A stretch of DNA of 50,834 nt from Ruminococcus sp. CAG:488 (GCA_000434055.1 HF999640.1:27182-78015), one strand, 5' to 3'. Shown: positions 15,171 to 22,978, counted from the first letter of the stretch. The notes: generated by a model from the sequence alone, not told the origin. Numbers and translations are program-made.

Positions 15171-16037
15171 TTAAAATGCAAAGTTGAAATTTCCTGTCGC
15201 AACATTTGCGGCAAAAATAATTATCTGACCGAGAGGCGTGCCGAAATACTCTATGAGATAATTTCTGTCAATTCCGGGCGTAAGAAGAACAAGCTCGGTT
15301 GTGCTTGCCATACCTATTTCACAAAGCTTTGCCTGAACCGCCTTTGCAAGCTCGATGTTTCCCTGCGCATTGGGGTGAATTGTATCTGTGGAAATGCAGT
15401 CCCGGCGGCCGTCAAAAAGCCTGCTTGTGTCAACAACGAAAATATTCTGCGGCTTTTCTTCAGCATATTTTATAATCGCATCATTGATTCGCTTCGATGC
15501 CTGATTGTAAGGCTTTCTCGCAAAATCAAATGTCCATGACGTATAAAGAAGCTGAACAATGACTTTCGCATTTGGATTCAACTCACGAATTCTTTCCATG
15601 CTCTTTGAAAAATTCTCATAAAAGGTCTCGCCTATCTTATCAAATTTTGAGTAATCGTTGAAAATGATTCCCTCAATAATGAGCAGCGCCGCATGATCAA
15701 GAAGGAAGTCGTTCCCGCCGATTGAAACGCTGATAATATCCGCCCACTTAACATCGTTTATATATTCCTCATCATTAGTCAGATGATTGAGAAGTCCGAC
15801 GCTGTTTCTGCCCATAATCGCATCGTTTTTATAATTATATCCGTTAGTGTCGGCAATGATTTTTCCGTATGACGCCTCGTCGGGGTTTTTAACACCGAAG
15901 CCCTCGGCTATTGAATCTCCGAGAAGAAGATAATTAAGTCTTTCCTTTGCGCTCGCCGATACAGAGACGAATCCTATGCAAAGTGCAACGGCAAGAATAA
16001 TTGAAATTATTTTTTTGGTTGCTTTCAAATTCAACAC
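15171..16037 (-). CDS. Exported SGNH/GDSL-family hydrolase
   Basis: 288 residues with a signal peptide (hydrophobic core about 9-24, cleavage near SASA) and the SGNH blocks: GDSIAEG with catalytic Ser41, a block I-like LLLGDS, the glycine/asparagine block IGGND (107-110), and the DTIHPN block with the Asp/His pair near 218-222. SGNH enzymes are esterases or lipases, often deacetylating polysaccharides or cleaving lipids; the substrate cannot be told. The start is uncertain: GTG at 16037 has no clear ribosome binding site, and a TTG at 16028 follows GGGGTG. It lies 62 bases after a 24-residue peptide gene on the same strand. Confidence 0.9.
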   Translation of the reverse strand: MLNLKATKKIISIILAVALCIGFVSVSASAKERLNYLLLGDSIAEGFGVKNPDEASYGKIIADTNGYNYKNDAIMGRNSVGLLNHLTNDEEYINDVKWADIISVSIGGNDFLLDHAALLIIEGIIFNDYSKFDKIGETFYENFSKSMERIRELNPNAKVIVQLLYTSWTFDFARKPYNQASKRINDAIIKYAEEKPQNIFVVDTSRLFDGRRDCISTDTIHPNAQGNIELAKAVQAKLCEIGMASTTELVLLTPGIDRNYLIEYFGTPLGQIIIFAANVATGNFNFAF

Positions 16038-16099
16038 CCCATAAAAATCAAAAAAGTATTGCGCTTCTTTGAATAATTAAAAATTCTCGTTGTCAACGG

Positions 16100-16174
16100 T
16101 TAACCGAAAATACCGATTATTACCTTTATAAGATCAATTACATCCAAAATAAAAATCATAATTGCATCAAACAT
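16100..16174 (-). CDS. 24-residue hydrophobic amphipathic peptide
   Basis: A very short frame, ATG at 16172-16174 to TAA at 16100-16102, too short for usual gene finding. It is supported by a perfect GGAGG ribosome binding site 7 bases before the ATG, and a perfect TTGACA-17-TATAAT promoter about 25 bases further up. The product starts MFDAIMIFILDVIDLI and ends IIGIFG: rich in Ile, with Asp residues spaced along one face, so it could form one amphipathic or membrane helix. Possible roles include a type I toxin, a membrane micro-protein, a signal peptide pheromone or a leader for the GDSL gene. It resembles the hydrophobic C-terminal tails of the exported proteins at 21.6 and 23.0 kb. Confidence 0.6.
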   Translation of the reverse strand: MFDAIMIFILDVIDLIKVIIGIFG

Positions 16175-16196
16175 TTTTCTGCCTCCTTTTTTTAGA

Positions 16197-16225
16197 ATTA
16201 TAGCTTATTTTAATTATTGTGTCAA
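16197..16225 (-). promoter_or_regulatory. Perfect consensus promoter for the 24-residue peptide
   Basis: Minus-strand TTGACA (16220-16225), a 17-base spacer and TATAAT (16197-16202). It is one of the strongest-looking promoters in the window and would give a leader of only about 15 bases. Confidence 0.88.
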
Positions 16226-16231
16226 CGTTGA
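16222..16231. promoter_or_regulatory. Palindrome between divergent -35 elements
   Basis: TCAACGTTGA is a perfect 10-base palindrome that overlaps the -35 boxes of both divergent promoters, which are only two bases apart. A single regulator could control both directions here. Confidence 0.4.
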
Positions 16232-16256
16232 AAGCTGCAAAAACATATGCTATAAT
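16228..16256 (+). promoter_or_regulatory. Promoter of ogt
   Basis: TTGAAA (16228-16233), 17 bases, TATAAT (16251-16256), back-to-back with the peptide promoter. Confidence 0.82.
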
Positions 16257-16291
16257 TAGTTTGTATAATACGGTCGAAGGGAGTTTATCAT

Positions 16292-16822
16292 GTGATTAAA
16301 TTTACCGAATACGGCTGCCGGACATTGGGTAAGCTTACACTTGCTGCGGAAGATAACAAGCTCGTCGGCCTATGGATCGAGGGTCAGAAGTATTTCCGCT
16401 CAGCTTGCAAGGACGGATTTATATACTCCGACGATGATATAACGCTTTGCAAGACCAAGGAATGGCTTGACCGTTACATGAACGGCGAAAAGCCGGAAAT
16501 ATCCAATCTTGAGCTCGCTCCGAAAGGAGGAGAATTCAGGCAATCTGTTTGGAAAATTCTTTGTGAAATCCCGTACGGCGAAACAACAACCTACGGCGAA
16601 ATTGCAAAAGAGATTGCTCATCTCAACGGCATTGAAAGGATGTCGGCTCAGGCAGTCGGTAATGCTGTCGGTCACAATCCGATTTCGATTATAATTCCCT
16701 GCCACCGTGTTGTCGGTGCAAGCGGAAACCTGACAGGCTATGCCGGCGGCATTGATAAAAAAATCTTTCTTTTGAAACATGAGGGCATTGACACTGAAAA
16801 ATTTTACGTTCCCCGAAAGTAA
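16292..16822 (+). CDS. ogt: Methylated-DNA-protein-cysteine S-methyltransferase
   Basis: 176 residues. The protein repairs O6-alkylguanine in DNA by moving the alkyl group to its own cysteine. The signature IIPCHRVVG with acceptor Cys137 is present, preceded by the helix-turn-helix region TTYGEIAKEIA and the AVGNAVGHNP segment (the family's Arg finger position is replaced by a Gly-His context, as is common in this subgroup). The start is GTG at 16292, 8 bases after GAAGGGAG; the overlapping ATG at 16290 is followed at once by TGA. It has its own promoter. Confidence 0.94.
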   Translation: MIKFTEYGCRTLGKLTLAAEDNKLVGLWIEGQKYFRSACKDGFIYSDDDITLCKTKEWLDRYMNGEKPEISNLELAPKGGEFRQSVWKILCEIPYGETTTYGEIAKEIAHLNGIERMSAQAVGNAVGHNPISIIIPCHRVVGASGNLTGYAGGIDKKIFLLKHEGIDTEKFYVPRK

Positions 16823-16836
16823 TTTCGAGGAACATT

Positions 16837-18879
16837 TTATTTTGTCCTTTTTATTTTCCACATCAGCTCGTCATAAAAATGAAGAAGCATTTTTTTGTAA
16901 TAAACCTTTTGTTTGTGAGATTTCAAAACACGATGATGGTATTTGTCAAAATCAATTGCCTTTTTAAGAATCTTTTTATTCTTTGGGTTCGATACTCTTG
17001 CGCTGTCCGAAAATCCGTCCTTTGATGTCACGGTAATCATGCAGCTTTCACCTTTAGGGCAAGCCACAACAATCATTTCACTTTCAATAGCTGCCAAGCA
17101 TTTTTTGTTGTCGCAGTCAACTCTATAATTCTCCGTTGAAAGCTCGGGAGCATTATATGAATATAATGACAGCTTTGTCTTATCGCCCGATTCAATAATA
17201 TAATCGTAAATAAAATTCTCACACTCATCGGTCAGCTTTATAAACCTCAGGGGATTTTCAATTCCCGTTTCAAAGGCCTCAAGCTCGGTAAGTCCGGGTG
17301 CGTCTCCGTCCCAATCTGTTATTTTGACCACGAACGACGAAACATTATCCGCATTTGTTTCAACCGAGGTTGCAGAGCCGTCCGAATTAAGCGGACCCGT
17401 TTCTATCGTTTTGCCGCTGTCAAAAATTATCTCGGCATTGATTATATTGTCGGTGCGCGAAGGATTATCATAAAGATAAATCACTTTTATATTCTTGCTT
17501 TCTCCGAGTTCAACCTTGATTTCCTTCTTTTCGTCGTTCACATCTGGCTTCCAAATTCCGCTTTCGGGGAATTCGGCGGAATTCGGTACATCCATACCCT
17601 TTATGTTTGACAACGGAAAATTATGAAGAACATCCGTATCAAACAGCTTGAAATCATTCAGCAATTTGCCATTGCCCGAGCTGACGGTAATCTTTGCACT
17701 GTAAAGAACGGAGTCGGTTCTCCTGTGCCAAAAGACTTTGTCTCCGTTTATAATTGATTCGGCATAATCCGTTGCATCCTGGGATTTATAAAAAGACAGC
17801 GCCCGATAAACCGAGCTGTTCCCGATAAACCTTGTTGCCGCCTTAGCAGAAACAGGAAAGCGCACACGGTCATGCCAGTTGAAATTGACTCGCTTCTGCA
17901 TATAGTCGGTACGTCTTTCATTCACGGTTGAAACGATATTTTCCTTAAAGAAGTCCTTTTCTCCGAAGAAAGCCGTTTCATAGGCAAAGCCCTTGTAAAC
18001 ATTTGGGCGATAATCGCCGTTGTCTTTAAGGACCTTAAGCAAAGCCTCCTCAAAGAAAAGCGAACACGCAACGTGATCCGTGTGGCAATCATAATCAACG
18101 CAAAAGATATCTGTCGGCTTGAACTCTTCGATAATCTCTTTCATGTCGCGGACAACATTCTCACGCTTATACTCTGCGCCGTTATTGTATGCAGGATGAT
18201 CGGGTAAAGCGTATGTCATTGTTTTTCCGGAAGCTGAGTTTACTGTTTTTCCCCCATGTGAGGTATAAATGTGTCCGTCCTCCGGATTCCAACGGTCGCC
18301 ATAGCCCATAAAAATAATATTTTCTGCGGATATTCCGTAGAATTCAGCCACCTTCAAGCTCTCGTTCAGCCTTGTTTCTGCACTAACTTCAAAATCTCCG
18401 TTAGTGTAAAAACAAATTCTTATATCACTTTTGTATCTGACATATTCTTCGAGCATACCGCCCATCAGGTTTATATCATCGTCCTGATGAGGAACAATAA
18501 GAAGCACGGATTTATCGGCATATATTTCTGCCTTATCGTCTGTTTCGTTTAATATTATTTCGCATTTTTTAAATCTTCGACGTATTCCCTCAACAGTCAA
18601 AAAGATAAATATCGCCGCAATCGGAACAATAATTAAATACGATTTTGTTTTTATGAATGTTGCAATAATCGGAGACATAAAAAACGGGACGAGTATAAGC
18701 TCAAGCTGATTTTCATAGCTTTCGGCATGGATAAAGAACATTGTGGCCGCAGCAAGTTCAACAGCAAGAAGACAGACTGCCCACAAAGAGAACAATCCGT
18801 TAAAAACGACAAGAGAAATAACAATTGCCGCAATTTCCGCCGCAATTATAACCGCAAAAGTAATTTTATTTTTCTTCAT
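16837..18879 (-). CDS. Membrane-anchored PIG-L family deacetylase
   Basis: 680 residues. The first 100 hold about four membrane segments. A LmbE/PIG-L deacetylase domain follows, with the zinc motif PHQDDD (His131, Asp133, Asp134) and a second ligand motif HTDH near residue 270, set in CVDYDCHTDHVACS. These enzymes remove N-acetyl groups from GlcNAc-like substrates. The C-terminal half (from about 400) looks like beta-sandwich binding modules, one of them discoidin-like (IKVIYLYDNPSRTDNI...). The active site is probably on the outer face or cytoplasmic depending on topology, which I cannot settle. Substrate unknown; cell-wall or surface glycan is plausible. It is transcribed alone and divergently from the cobalamin locus. 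Confidence 0.88.
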   Translation of the reverse strand: MKKNKITFAVIIAAEIAAIVISLVVFNGLFSLWAVCLLAVELAAATMFFIHAESYENQLELILVPFFMSPIIATFIKTKSYLIIVPIAAIFIFLTVEGIRRRFKKCEIILNETDDKAEIYADKSVLLIVPHQDDDINLMGGMLEEYVRYKSDIRICFYTNGDFEVSAETRLNESLKVAEFYGISAENIIFMGYGDRWNPEDGHIYTSHGGKTVNSASGKTMTYALPDHPAYNNGAEYKRENVVRDMKEIIEEFKPTDIFCVDYDCHTDHVACSLFFEEALLKVLKDNGDYRPNVYKGFAYETAFFGEKDFFKENIVSTVNERRTDYMQKRVNFNWHDRVRFPVSAKAATRFIGNSSVYRALSFYKSQDATDYAESIINGDKVFWHRRTDSVLYSAKITVSSGNGKLLNDFKLFDTDVLHNFPLSNIKGMDVPNSAEFPESGIWKPDVNDEKKEIKVELGESKNIKVIYLYDNPSRTDNIINAEIIFDSGKTIETGPLNSDGSATSVETNADNVSSFVVKITDWDGDAPGLTELEAFETGIENPLRFIKLTDECENFIYDYIIESGDKTKLSLYSYNAPELSTENYRVDCDNKKCLAAIESEMIVVACPKGESCMITVTSKDGFSDSARVSNPKNKKILKKAIDFDKYHHRVLKSHKQKVYYKKMLLHFYDELMWKIKRTK

Positions 18880-18912
18880 CTTTTCACTGCCCGCCTTTTA
18901 TATGATAGTTTA

Positions 18913-18940
18913 ATTATACAATATAAATTCAGGATGTCAA
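18913..18940 (-). promoter_or_regulatory. Promoter of the PIG-L gene
   Basis: Minus-strand TTGACA (18935-18940), 16-base spacer, TATAAT (18913-18918). Confidence 0.75.
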
Positions 18941-18945
18941 CTTTA

Positions 18946-18974
18946 TTGACATTGCCGACAATAAATGTTATCAT
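18946..18974 (+). promoter_or_regulatory. Promoter of the cobalamin riboswitch operon
   Basis: TTGACA (18946-18951), 17 bases, TATCAT (18969-18974), directly upstream of the riboswitch. The divergent PIG-L promoter is adjacent, and the -35 boxes form the inverted repeat GTCAA-N5-TTGAC. Confidence 0.8.
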
Positions 18975-18980
18975 AAATAA

Positions 18981-19072
18981 AAAGCATATCGGAGGGAAGT
19001 TCGGTGCAAATCCGTCGCAACAGCCATTACCGTGATTGAAGCAATTCATAAGTCGGAATACCCGTACGCTTT
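18981..19072 (+). ncRNA. Cobalamin (B12) riboswitch
   Basis: The conserved order of cobalamin-aptamer elements is present: GGAGGGAA and CGGTGCAAATCCG near 18991-19013, a degenerate B12-box region GCAACAGCCATTACCGTGA (19017-19035; the usual form is GCAGCCCCCGCTACTGTGA), and AGTCGGAATACCCG (19051-19064), where the common form is AGTCAGGATACC. The ends AAAGC (18981-18985) and GCTTT (19068-19072) can form the closing P1 stem. Binding of adenosylcobalamin or a related corrinoid should switch off the genes downstream through the terminator at 19154. It is of the type that controls B12 import and synthesis. Confidence 0.93.
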
Positions 19073-19108
19073 AATAAAAATCTTTGGGCAGGAAAGTAAC
19101 GTTAAGCT

Positions 19109-19136
19109 GTATTCGTTTTAAAAAGAAAGCGAATAC
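19109..19136 (+). promoter_or_regulatory. Hairpin in the riboswitch expression platform
   Basis: GTATTCG (19109-19115) pairs perfectly with CGAATAC (about 19130-19136) across an A/T-rich loop, between the aptamer and the terminator. It may be the anti-terminator partner or an independent stem. Confidence 0.45.
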
Positions 19137-19152
19137 GGTCTATATGCTTTTG

Positions 19153-19178
19153 CCGCCCGGAAAGGACGGTTTTTTATT
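19153..19178 (+). terminator. Riboswitch terminator
   Basis: A short GC-rich stem CCGCCC-GGAAA-GGACGG (one mismatch) followed by six T and ATTT. It is placed between the aptamer and the first gene, and the AAAGG that could serve as that gene's ribosome binding site is inside the loop and 3' arm, so folding would affect both transcription and translation. Confidence 0.75.
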
Positions 19179-19179
19179 T

Positions 19180-19431
19180 ATGTCTGAAAAGACAAAGGAA
19201 GAGTATCTTGATTTACTCAGAGCTGTTGCGAGCAAAGAAAAGCGCTTCCCGAAAAAGAGTGATTTTTCCGAGGACGATGTTAACCGAATAAAAGGCTTTT
19301 TCGGGCCTTGGCCATGGGCACTCGAAGCAGCGGGACTTAAAGAATCAAAGCAAGAGGAGCGCAAACAGCGCAACTATGAAAAAAGGCAGCGCTCAAAAGC
19401 GCGCAGAAAAGGAGAATCAAACAATGCTTAA
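19180..19431 (+). CDS. Homing-endonuclease-associated-repeat protein
   Basis: 83 residues, the first gene behind the cobalamin riboswitch. Residues 4-50 match one homing-endonuclease-associated (HNH-associated) repeat, whose hallmark is a charged helix, a short FPKKSDF segment, and the ending FGPWPWALEAAGL (typical: FGSWNEALRAAGL). The tail is Arg/Lys-rich (KQRNYEKRQRSKARRKG), consistent with nucleic acid binding. There is no nuclease domain. I start it at ATG 19180, past the terminator; a longer frame would begin within the aptamer. It overlaps the next gene by 8 bases, so it is a true operon member. Role unknown; a regulator or RNA/DNA-binding accessory is possible. Confidence 0.78.
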   Translation: MSEKTKEEYLDLLRAVASKEKRFPKKSDFSEDDVNRIKGFFGPWPWALEAAGLKESKQEERKQRNYEKRQRSKARRKGESNNA

Positions 19432-21631
19432 AAAGGCACTTTCAATTTTTATTGCAATTATCATGGCACTTTCATGCATTTCGGTAACAGCATTTGCCGA
19501 GGGTGCGATTGATGCAAAGGTCAAGGAATACCTTGTAGCACCCGGCCAGTACACAAACAATCCGTACTACGGAGCAAATATTGAAAACACACTTTCAGGC
19601 CAAGCCTACACAGCCTCGCTCGGCAACTTCGGCGGCTATGTTATCTATGAATTCAATAAGAATATAGAAAACAGTGACAGGCATCGTTTCGGCATTGATT
19701 TTATGATTTCGGGAAATGCATTTAATGCCGCCGCAACAACTCAGGAACCGGGACAGGTCTGGGTTTCTCAGGACGGCTCAACATGGTATGCTCTCGCAGG
19801 CAGCGAGCACTATGAGGACGAGACAAACTGGAACTACAGCGTTACGTATCAAAAAACCGAAACAAACACCTCGACCTATGTTGACAACCTTGGTGAAAGC
19901 GGCAACGTTTGCACACGATCCCCCTATCCCCTCAAGGCAAACTATCCAACGGTTGATTTTGACGAGAACAGCATTACCCTTTCCGGTATTCTTCTCAGGA
20001 AAAACCTCACCCCGTCAACGGCAAACGGCATTATTACCTCGTTCGGATATGTTGATGCTTTGAGCTGGAAAATGAGTGACATTCCCGTTAATCCATACGT
20101 TGAAAACCCGCAGCAGAATGCTAAGGACGGTCAGTTTGATATCTCATGGGCGGTTGACGAGAGCGGTATGCCCGTTCACCTTGACTGGGTCAAGTACGTT
20201 AAGGTTCAGACCGCAACCTTCATTGACGGCGGCGTTTTCGGCGAAAAGTCAACAGAAATCAACGGTGTTAACCTCGCTTGCGATGAAGATTTTACAAATG
20301 ACAAGTCTGACGTCGCAATCACCGTAAACGGCAAAAAGGTTGAATTTGATTCAAATAACTTTGCAAAGCTTGATAATCTCGGAAAAGGTGTTGACATTAA
20401 AGTAACTGCCGAGAACTCAAATGTTTATATCAACAATGAGAGAACAGACACAAAAATGTTTGCCGAGGCTCCCGCAAAGGGTCTTGTCCGAGTAATTGTT
20501 CAAACAGGCGACGGTGAAGCTCAGATCTTCATGCTTGACGTCAGCTCCGCTCTCCCCGAGAGTGAGTTTAAACTCTCCTACTCAACTCTTGAAATTCAAA
20601 AATACGAGTCGGCTCAGCTCAAAGCAAATCTCAAGGGAGTAACATGGACTTCATCAAACGAAGACGTTGCATACGTTGACAATGACGGCAAGGTTTATAC
20701 AATCAACGAGGGCACGGCAACAATAACCGCAACCTCTCCCAAGGGTCAGACCGCAGAATGTGTTGTAACGGTTCTTCCTAATGGAAGCACAGAGACAGTC
20801 AGCGTAACGTTCAGCGTTTCCGACGGCACGATTATCATGGCTCCCGAGACTCTTGAGGTTGAAGCAGGCATCGCAAGGGCTTACGGCTACCAGGTAGCCT
20901 CATTTGACCACAATGGTCAAAAGGTCGAAGGCGCAACGGTTATGGATGCAATAGTAGCCGCTCATAAGGCATATTACGGTGACGAATTTACAAGAAGCAC
21001 CGCTAAAAACTACCTTGTTATGAACAGCAGTTTTATCATGAAGTCATTCGGCAGAAACACTTCGGCTTGCGGATTTACAGTCAACGGAACAATGCCCAAC
21101 GACGGCATCATCAATCCCTCCTACGGCACTCCGACAGGCTACGCTTGCGACACCGCAGCAATCGTTGACGGCGACAGCGTTTCATATTATTTCTATCAGG
21201 ATACAAGATACTACAGTGATATGTATGCCGAGTTTAACTCTGACAGCTACACTGTTTCGGCAGGAAGTAGGCTCAAGGTAAACATCAAGGGGTACTCGCT
21301 CATGGAGCACGGTCTCAACGATATTGATACGGTCAGAGCAAATTACATGACCAATCTCAAGAACGTTGACATCTATCTATATGAAAACGGAGAGCTTAAA
21401 AAACTTGCAACGACAAACAAAAAAGGAAATGCAAAAATCAAGTTCAGCGAGGAAGGCGAATATACCCTCGTTGCCGTCAGAAGCTCCGACAGTGAGGAGG
21501 CTCCGACGGTTGTCGCCTATTCAAATGTGACCGTAACATCAAAGAAGGATATTTTCATAATTCGTATGTTTAAGGCCATTTATAATTTCATTGTAAAAAT
21601 CTTTAACAAAATTTTTGATGGGATGTGCTGA
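19424..21631 (+). CDS. Secreted Big2 / transcobalamin-like (DUF4430-type) protein
   Basis: 735 residues with a signal peptide (1-25, ending TAFA). Residues about 30-270 form a surface-protein domain whose markers are GYVIYEF, FMISGNAF and EPGQVWVSQDGSTWY. Residues 384-452 are a bacterial Ig-like (Big2) domain (WTSSNEDVAYVDNDG). Residues about 460-605 resemble the DUF4430 / transcobalamin-like C-terminal domain: VEAGIARAYGYQV, GATVMDAIVAAHKAYYG, then CGFTVNG and IVDGDSVSYYFYQD. The last 30 residues form a hydrophobic amphipathic helix. Position behind a B12 riboswitch and next to an ECF importer suggests an extracellular corrinoid-binding protein. ATG 19424 has a GGAG site. It ends 3 bases before the next gene. 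Confidence 0.8.
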   Translation: MLKKALSIFIAIIMALSCISVTAFAEGAIDAKVKEYLVAPGQYTNNPYYGANIENTLSGQAYTASLGNFGGYVIYEFNKNIENSDRHRFGIDFMISGNAFNAAATTQEPGQVWVSQDGSTWYALAGSEHYEDETNWNYSVTYQKTETNTSTYVDNLGESGNVCTRSPYPLKANYPTVDFDENSITLSGILLRKNLTPSTANGIITSFGYVDALSWKMSDIPVNPYVENPQQNAKDGQFDISWAVDESGMPVHLDWVKYVKVQTATFIDGGVFGEKSTEINGVNLACDEDFTNDKSDVAITVNGKKVEFDSNNFAKLDNLGKGVDIKVTAENSNVYINNERTDTKMFAEAPAKGLVRVIVQTGDGEAQIFMLDVSSALPESEFKLSYSTLEIQKYESAQLKANLKGVTWTSSNEDVAYVDNDGKVYTINEGTATITATSPKGQTAECVVTVLPNGSTETVSVTFSVSDGTIIMAPETLEVEAGIARAYGYQVASFDHNGQKVEGATVMDAIVAAHKAYYGDEFTRSTAKNYLVMNSSFIMKSFGRNTSACGFTVNGTMPNDGIINPSYGTPTGYACDTAAIVDGDSVSYYFYQDTRYYSDMYAEFNSDSYTVSAGSRLKVNIKGYSLMEHGLNDIDTVRANYMTNLKNVDIYLYENGELKKLATTNKKGNAKIKFSEEGEYTLVAVRSSDSEEAPTVVAYSNVTVTSKKDIFIIRMFKAIYNFIVKIFNKIFDGMC

Positions 21632-21634
21632 TAA

Positions 21635-22975
21635 ATGAAGCTTAAAAGAATTCTTTGCACCGTTCTTTGTGTGCTGCTTCTCGTTTCTCCCGTTCAGGTA
21701 TTTGCGTCAACATTATATGTTTCCGATTCCCAGATCGTTTCATGCAAAACTCCCGTATCCGCTGCGAACACGGAGCTTGCATGGGACGTCAAGCTCGGCT
21801 CATCATATAAAGACGCACCGAGCCCTCAGGTCGTTGTCGGCGATACACTCATAGTTATGAGCAACAAGAAACTTCTGAAGCTCAATGTCAAGAACGGCAA
21901 AACGGTCAAATCTACCGATATGGTCGATATGCCGAGCTACAGCTATACACCACCTGTTTATGCAAACGGTGTTATCTACTGCCCTCTCGACAACGCAAAA
22001 ATTCAAGCATTTGACTATAAAACAATGAAATCACTGTGGGTCTATTCCGATCCGCTCGGCGGTCAATCGCTGACCCCGATAACTTACAGCGACGGCTGTA
22101 TTTACACGGGATTTTGGAACGACGAGGACAGAAAAGCAAATTATGTTTGCATAAACGTTACCGATGAAAACAAAAAAGAAACCCATGAAGCAAAGAAGGC
22201 AACATGGACTTACACAAGCCTCGGCGGCTTCTATTGGGCAGGTTGTGCCGCAGTCGGTGACAATGTTGTTTTCGGCTGCGACGACGGAACGATTTACGCC
22301 AACAAAAATTCAAAGGCGGTTTCCATCAATAAAAAGACCGGAAAGCTTGTAGATACTCTCCCGATAGTCGGTGACCAACGTTCATCCATGACTTATCAAA
22401 ACGGAACGCTTTATTTCACTACCAAGGCAGGATATCTGTACAGTGTGAAGCTTAACGCAAACGGAACTTTTAACGATTCCTCGGTTAAGCGTCTCTCGCT
22501 CGGGGGAGCCTCGACTTCAACGCCGCTCATCTATAACGGCAGGCTTTATCTCGGCGTTCAGGGCAAAGGCTTCGGAGCGGGATATTTCAAGGTAATTGAC
22601 GCTAACAGGCTGGCCGTTATCTATTCGGCGCAGACAAAAGGCTATCCGCAGGGTAAATTTCTTTTAAGTGACGCTTATCTCAAGGATACGGGCAAGGTAA
22701 ATATTTATATCACTTATAACTGTGCCCCCGGCGGAGTGACCATGTTCAAGGATTCCGCCAGTCAGACCGTAGCGGATATGCAGGAGCTTTACACTCCTAC
22801 AGGGGAAAAAAGCAACTATTGTATCAGCTCAATTGTTGCCGGCGAAAACGGAACGATCTTCTATAAGAACGACTCAGGCTATATCTTCGCTCTTCGAAAC
22901 AAAACGGAAAAAATCTCATTTTTCAAAAGAATAATCAATGCTATTGTCAGCTTTTTCAAAAAGCTTTTCGGTTAA
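21635..22975 (+). CDS. Secreted PQQ-like beta-propeller protein
   Basis: 446 residues with a signal peptide (1-25, ending VFAS). The rest is a repeat of short blades of the PQQ/quinoprotein-like propeller type, with recurring patterns such as VVGDTLIVMSNKKLLKLNVKNG, YANGVIYCPLDNAKIQAFDYKT and YNGRLYLGVQG. It has no catalytic motif that I can see. The last 20 residues (SFFKRIINAIVSFFKKLFG) are an amphipathic helix like the end of the preceding protein. Being between a transcobalamin-like protein and the ECF genes in a B12-controlled operon, it may bind the vitamin or hold the capture protein at the surface. That role is inference. Confidence 0.82.
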   Translation: MKLKRILCTVLCVLLLVSPVQVFASTLYVSDSQIVSCKTPVSAANTELAWDVKLGSSYKDAPSPQVVVGDTLIVMSNKKLLKLNVKNGKTVKSTDMVDMPSYSYTPPVYANGVIYCPLDNAKIQAFDYKTMKSLWVYSDPLGGQSLTPITYSDGCIYTGFWNDEDRKANYVCINVTDENKKETHEAKKATWTYTSLGGFYWAGCAAVGDNVVFGCDDGTIYANKNSKAVSINKKTGKLVDTLPIVGDQRSSMTYQNGTLYFTTKAGYLYSVKLNANGTFNDSSVKRLSLGGASTSTPLIYNGRLYLGVQGKGFGAGYFKVIDANRLAVIYSAQTKGYPQGKFLLSDAYLKDTGKVNIYITYNCAPGGVTMFKDSASQTVADMQELYTPTGEKSNYCISSIVAGENGTIFYKNDSGYIFALRNKTEKISFFKRIINAIVSFFKKLFG

Positions 22976-22978
22976 ATT

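Noticed and set aside
19084..19179. A longer start for the homing-endonuclease-associated-repeat gene
   Set aside because: It would begin at the edge of the B12 aptamer and read through the terminator hairpin; the ATG after the hairpin fits better.
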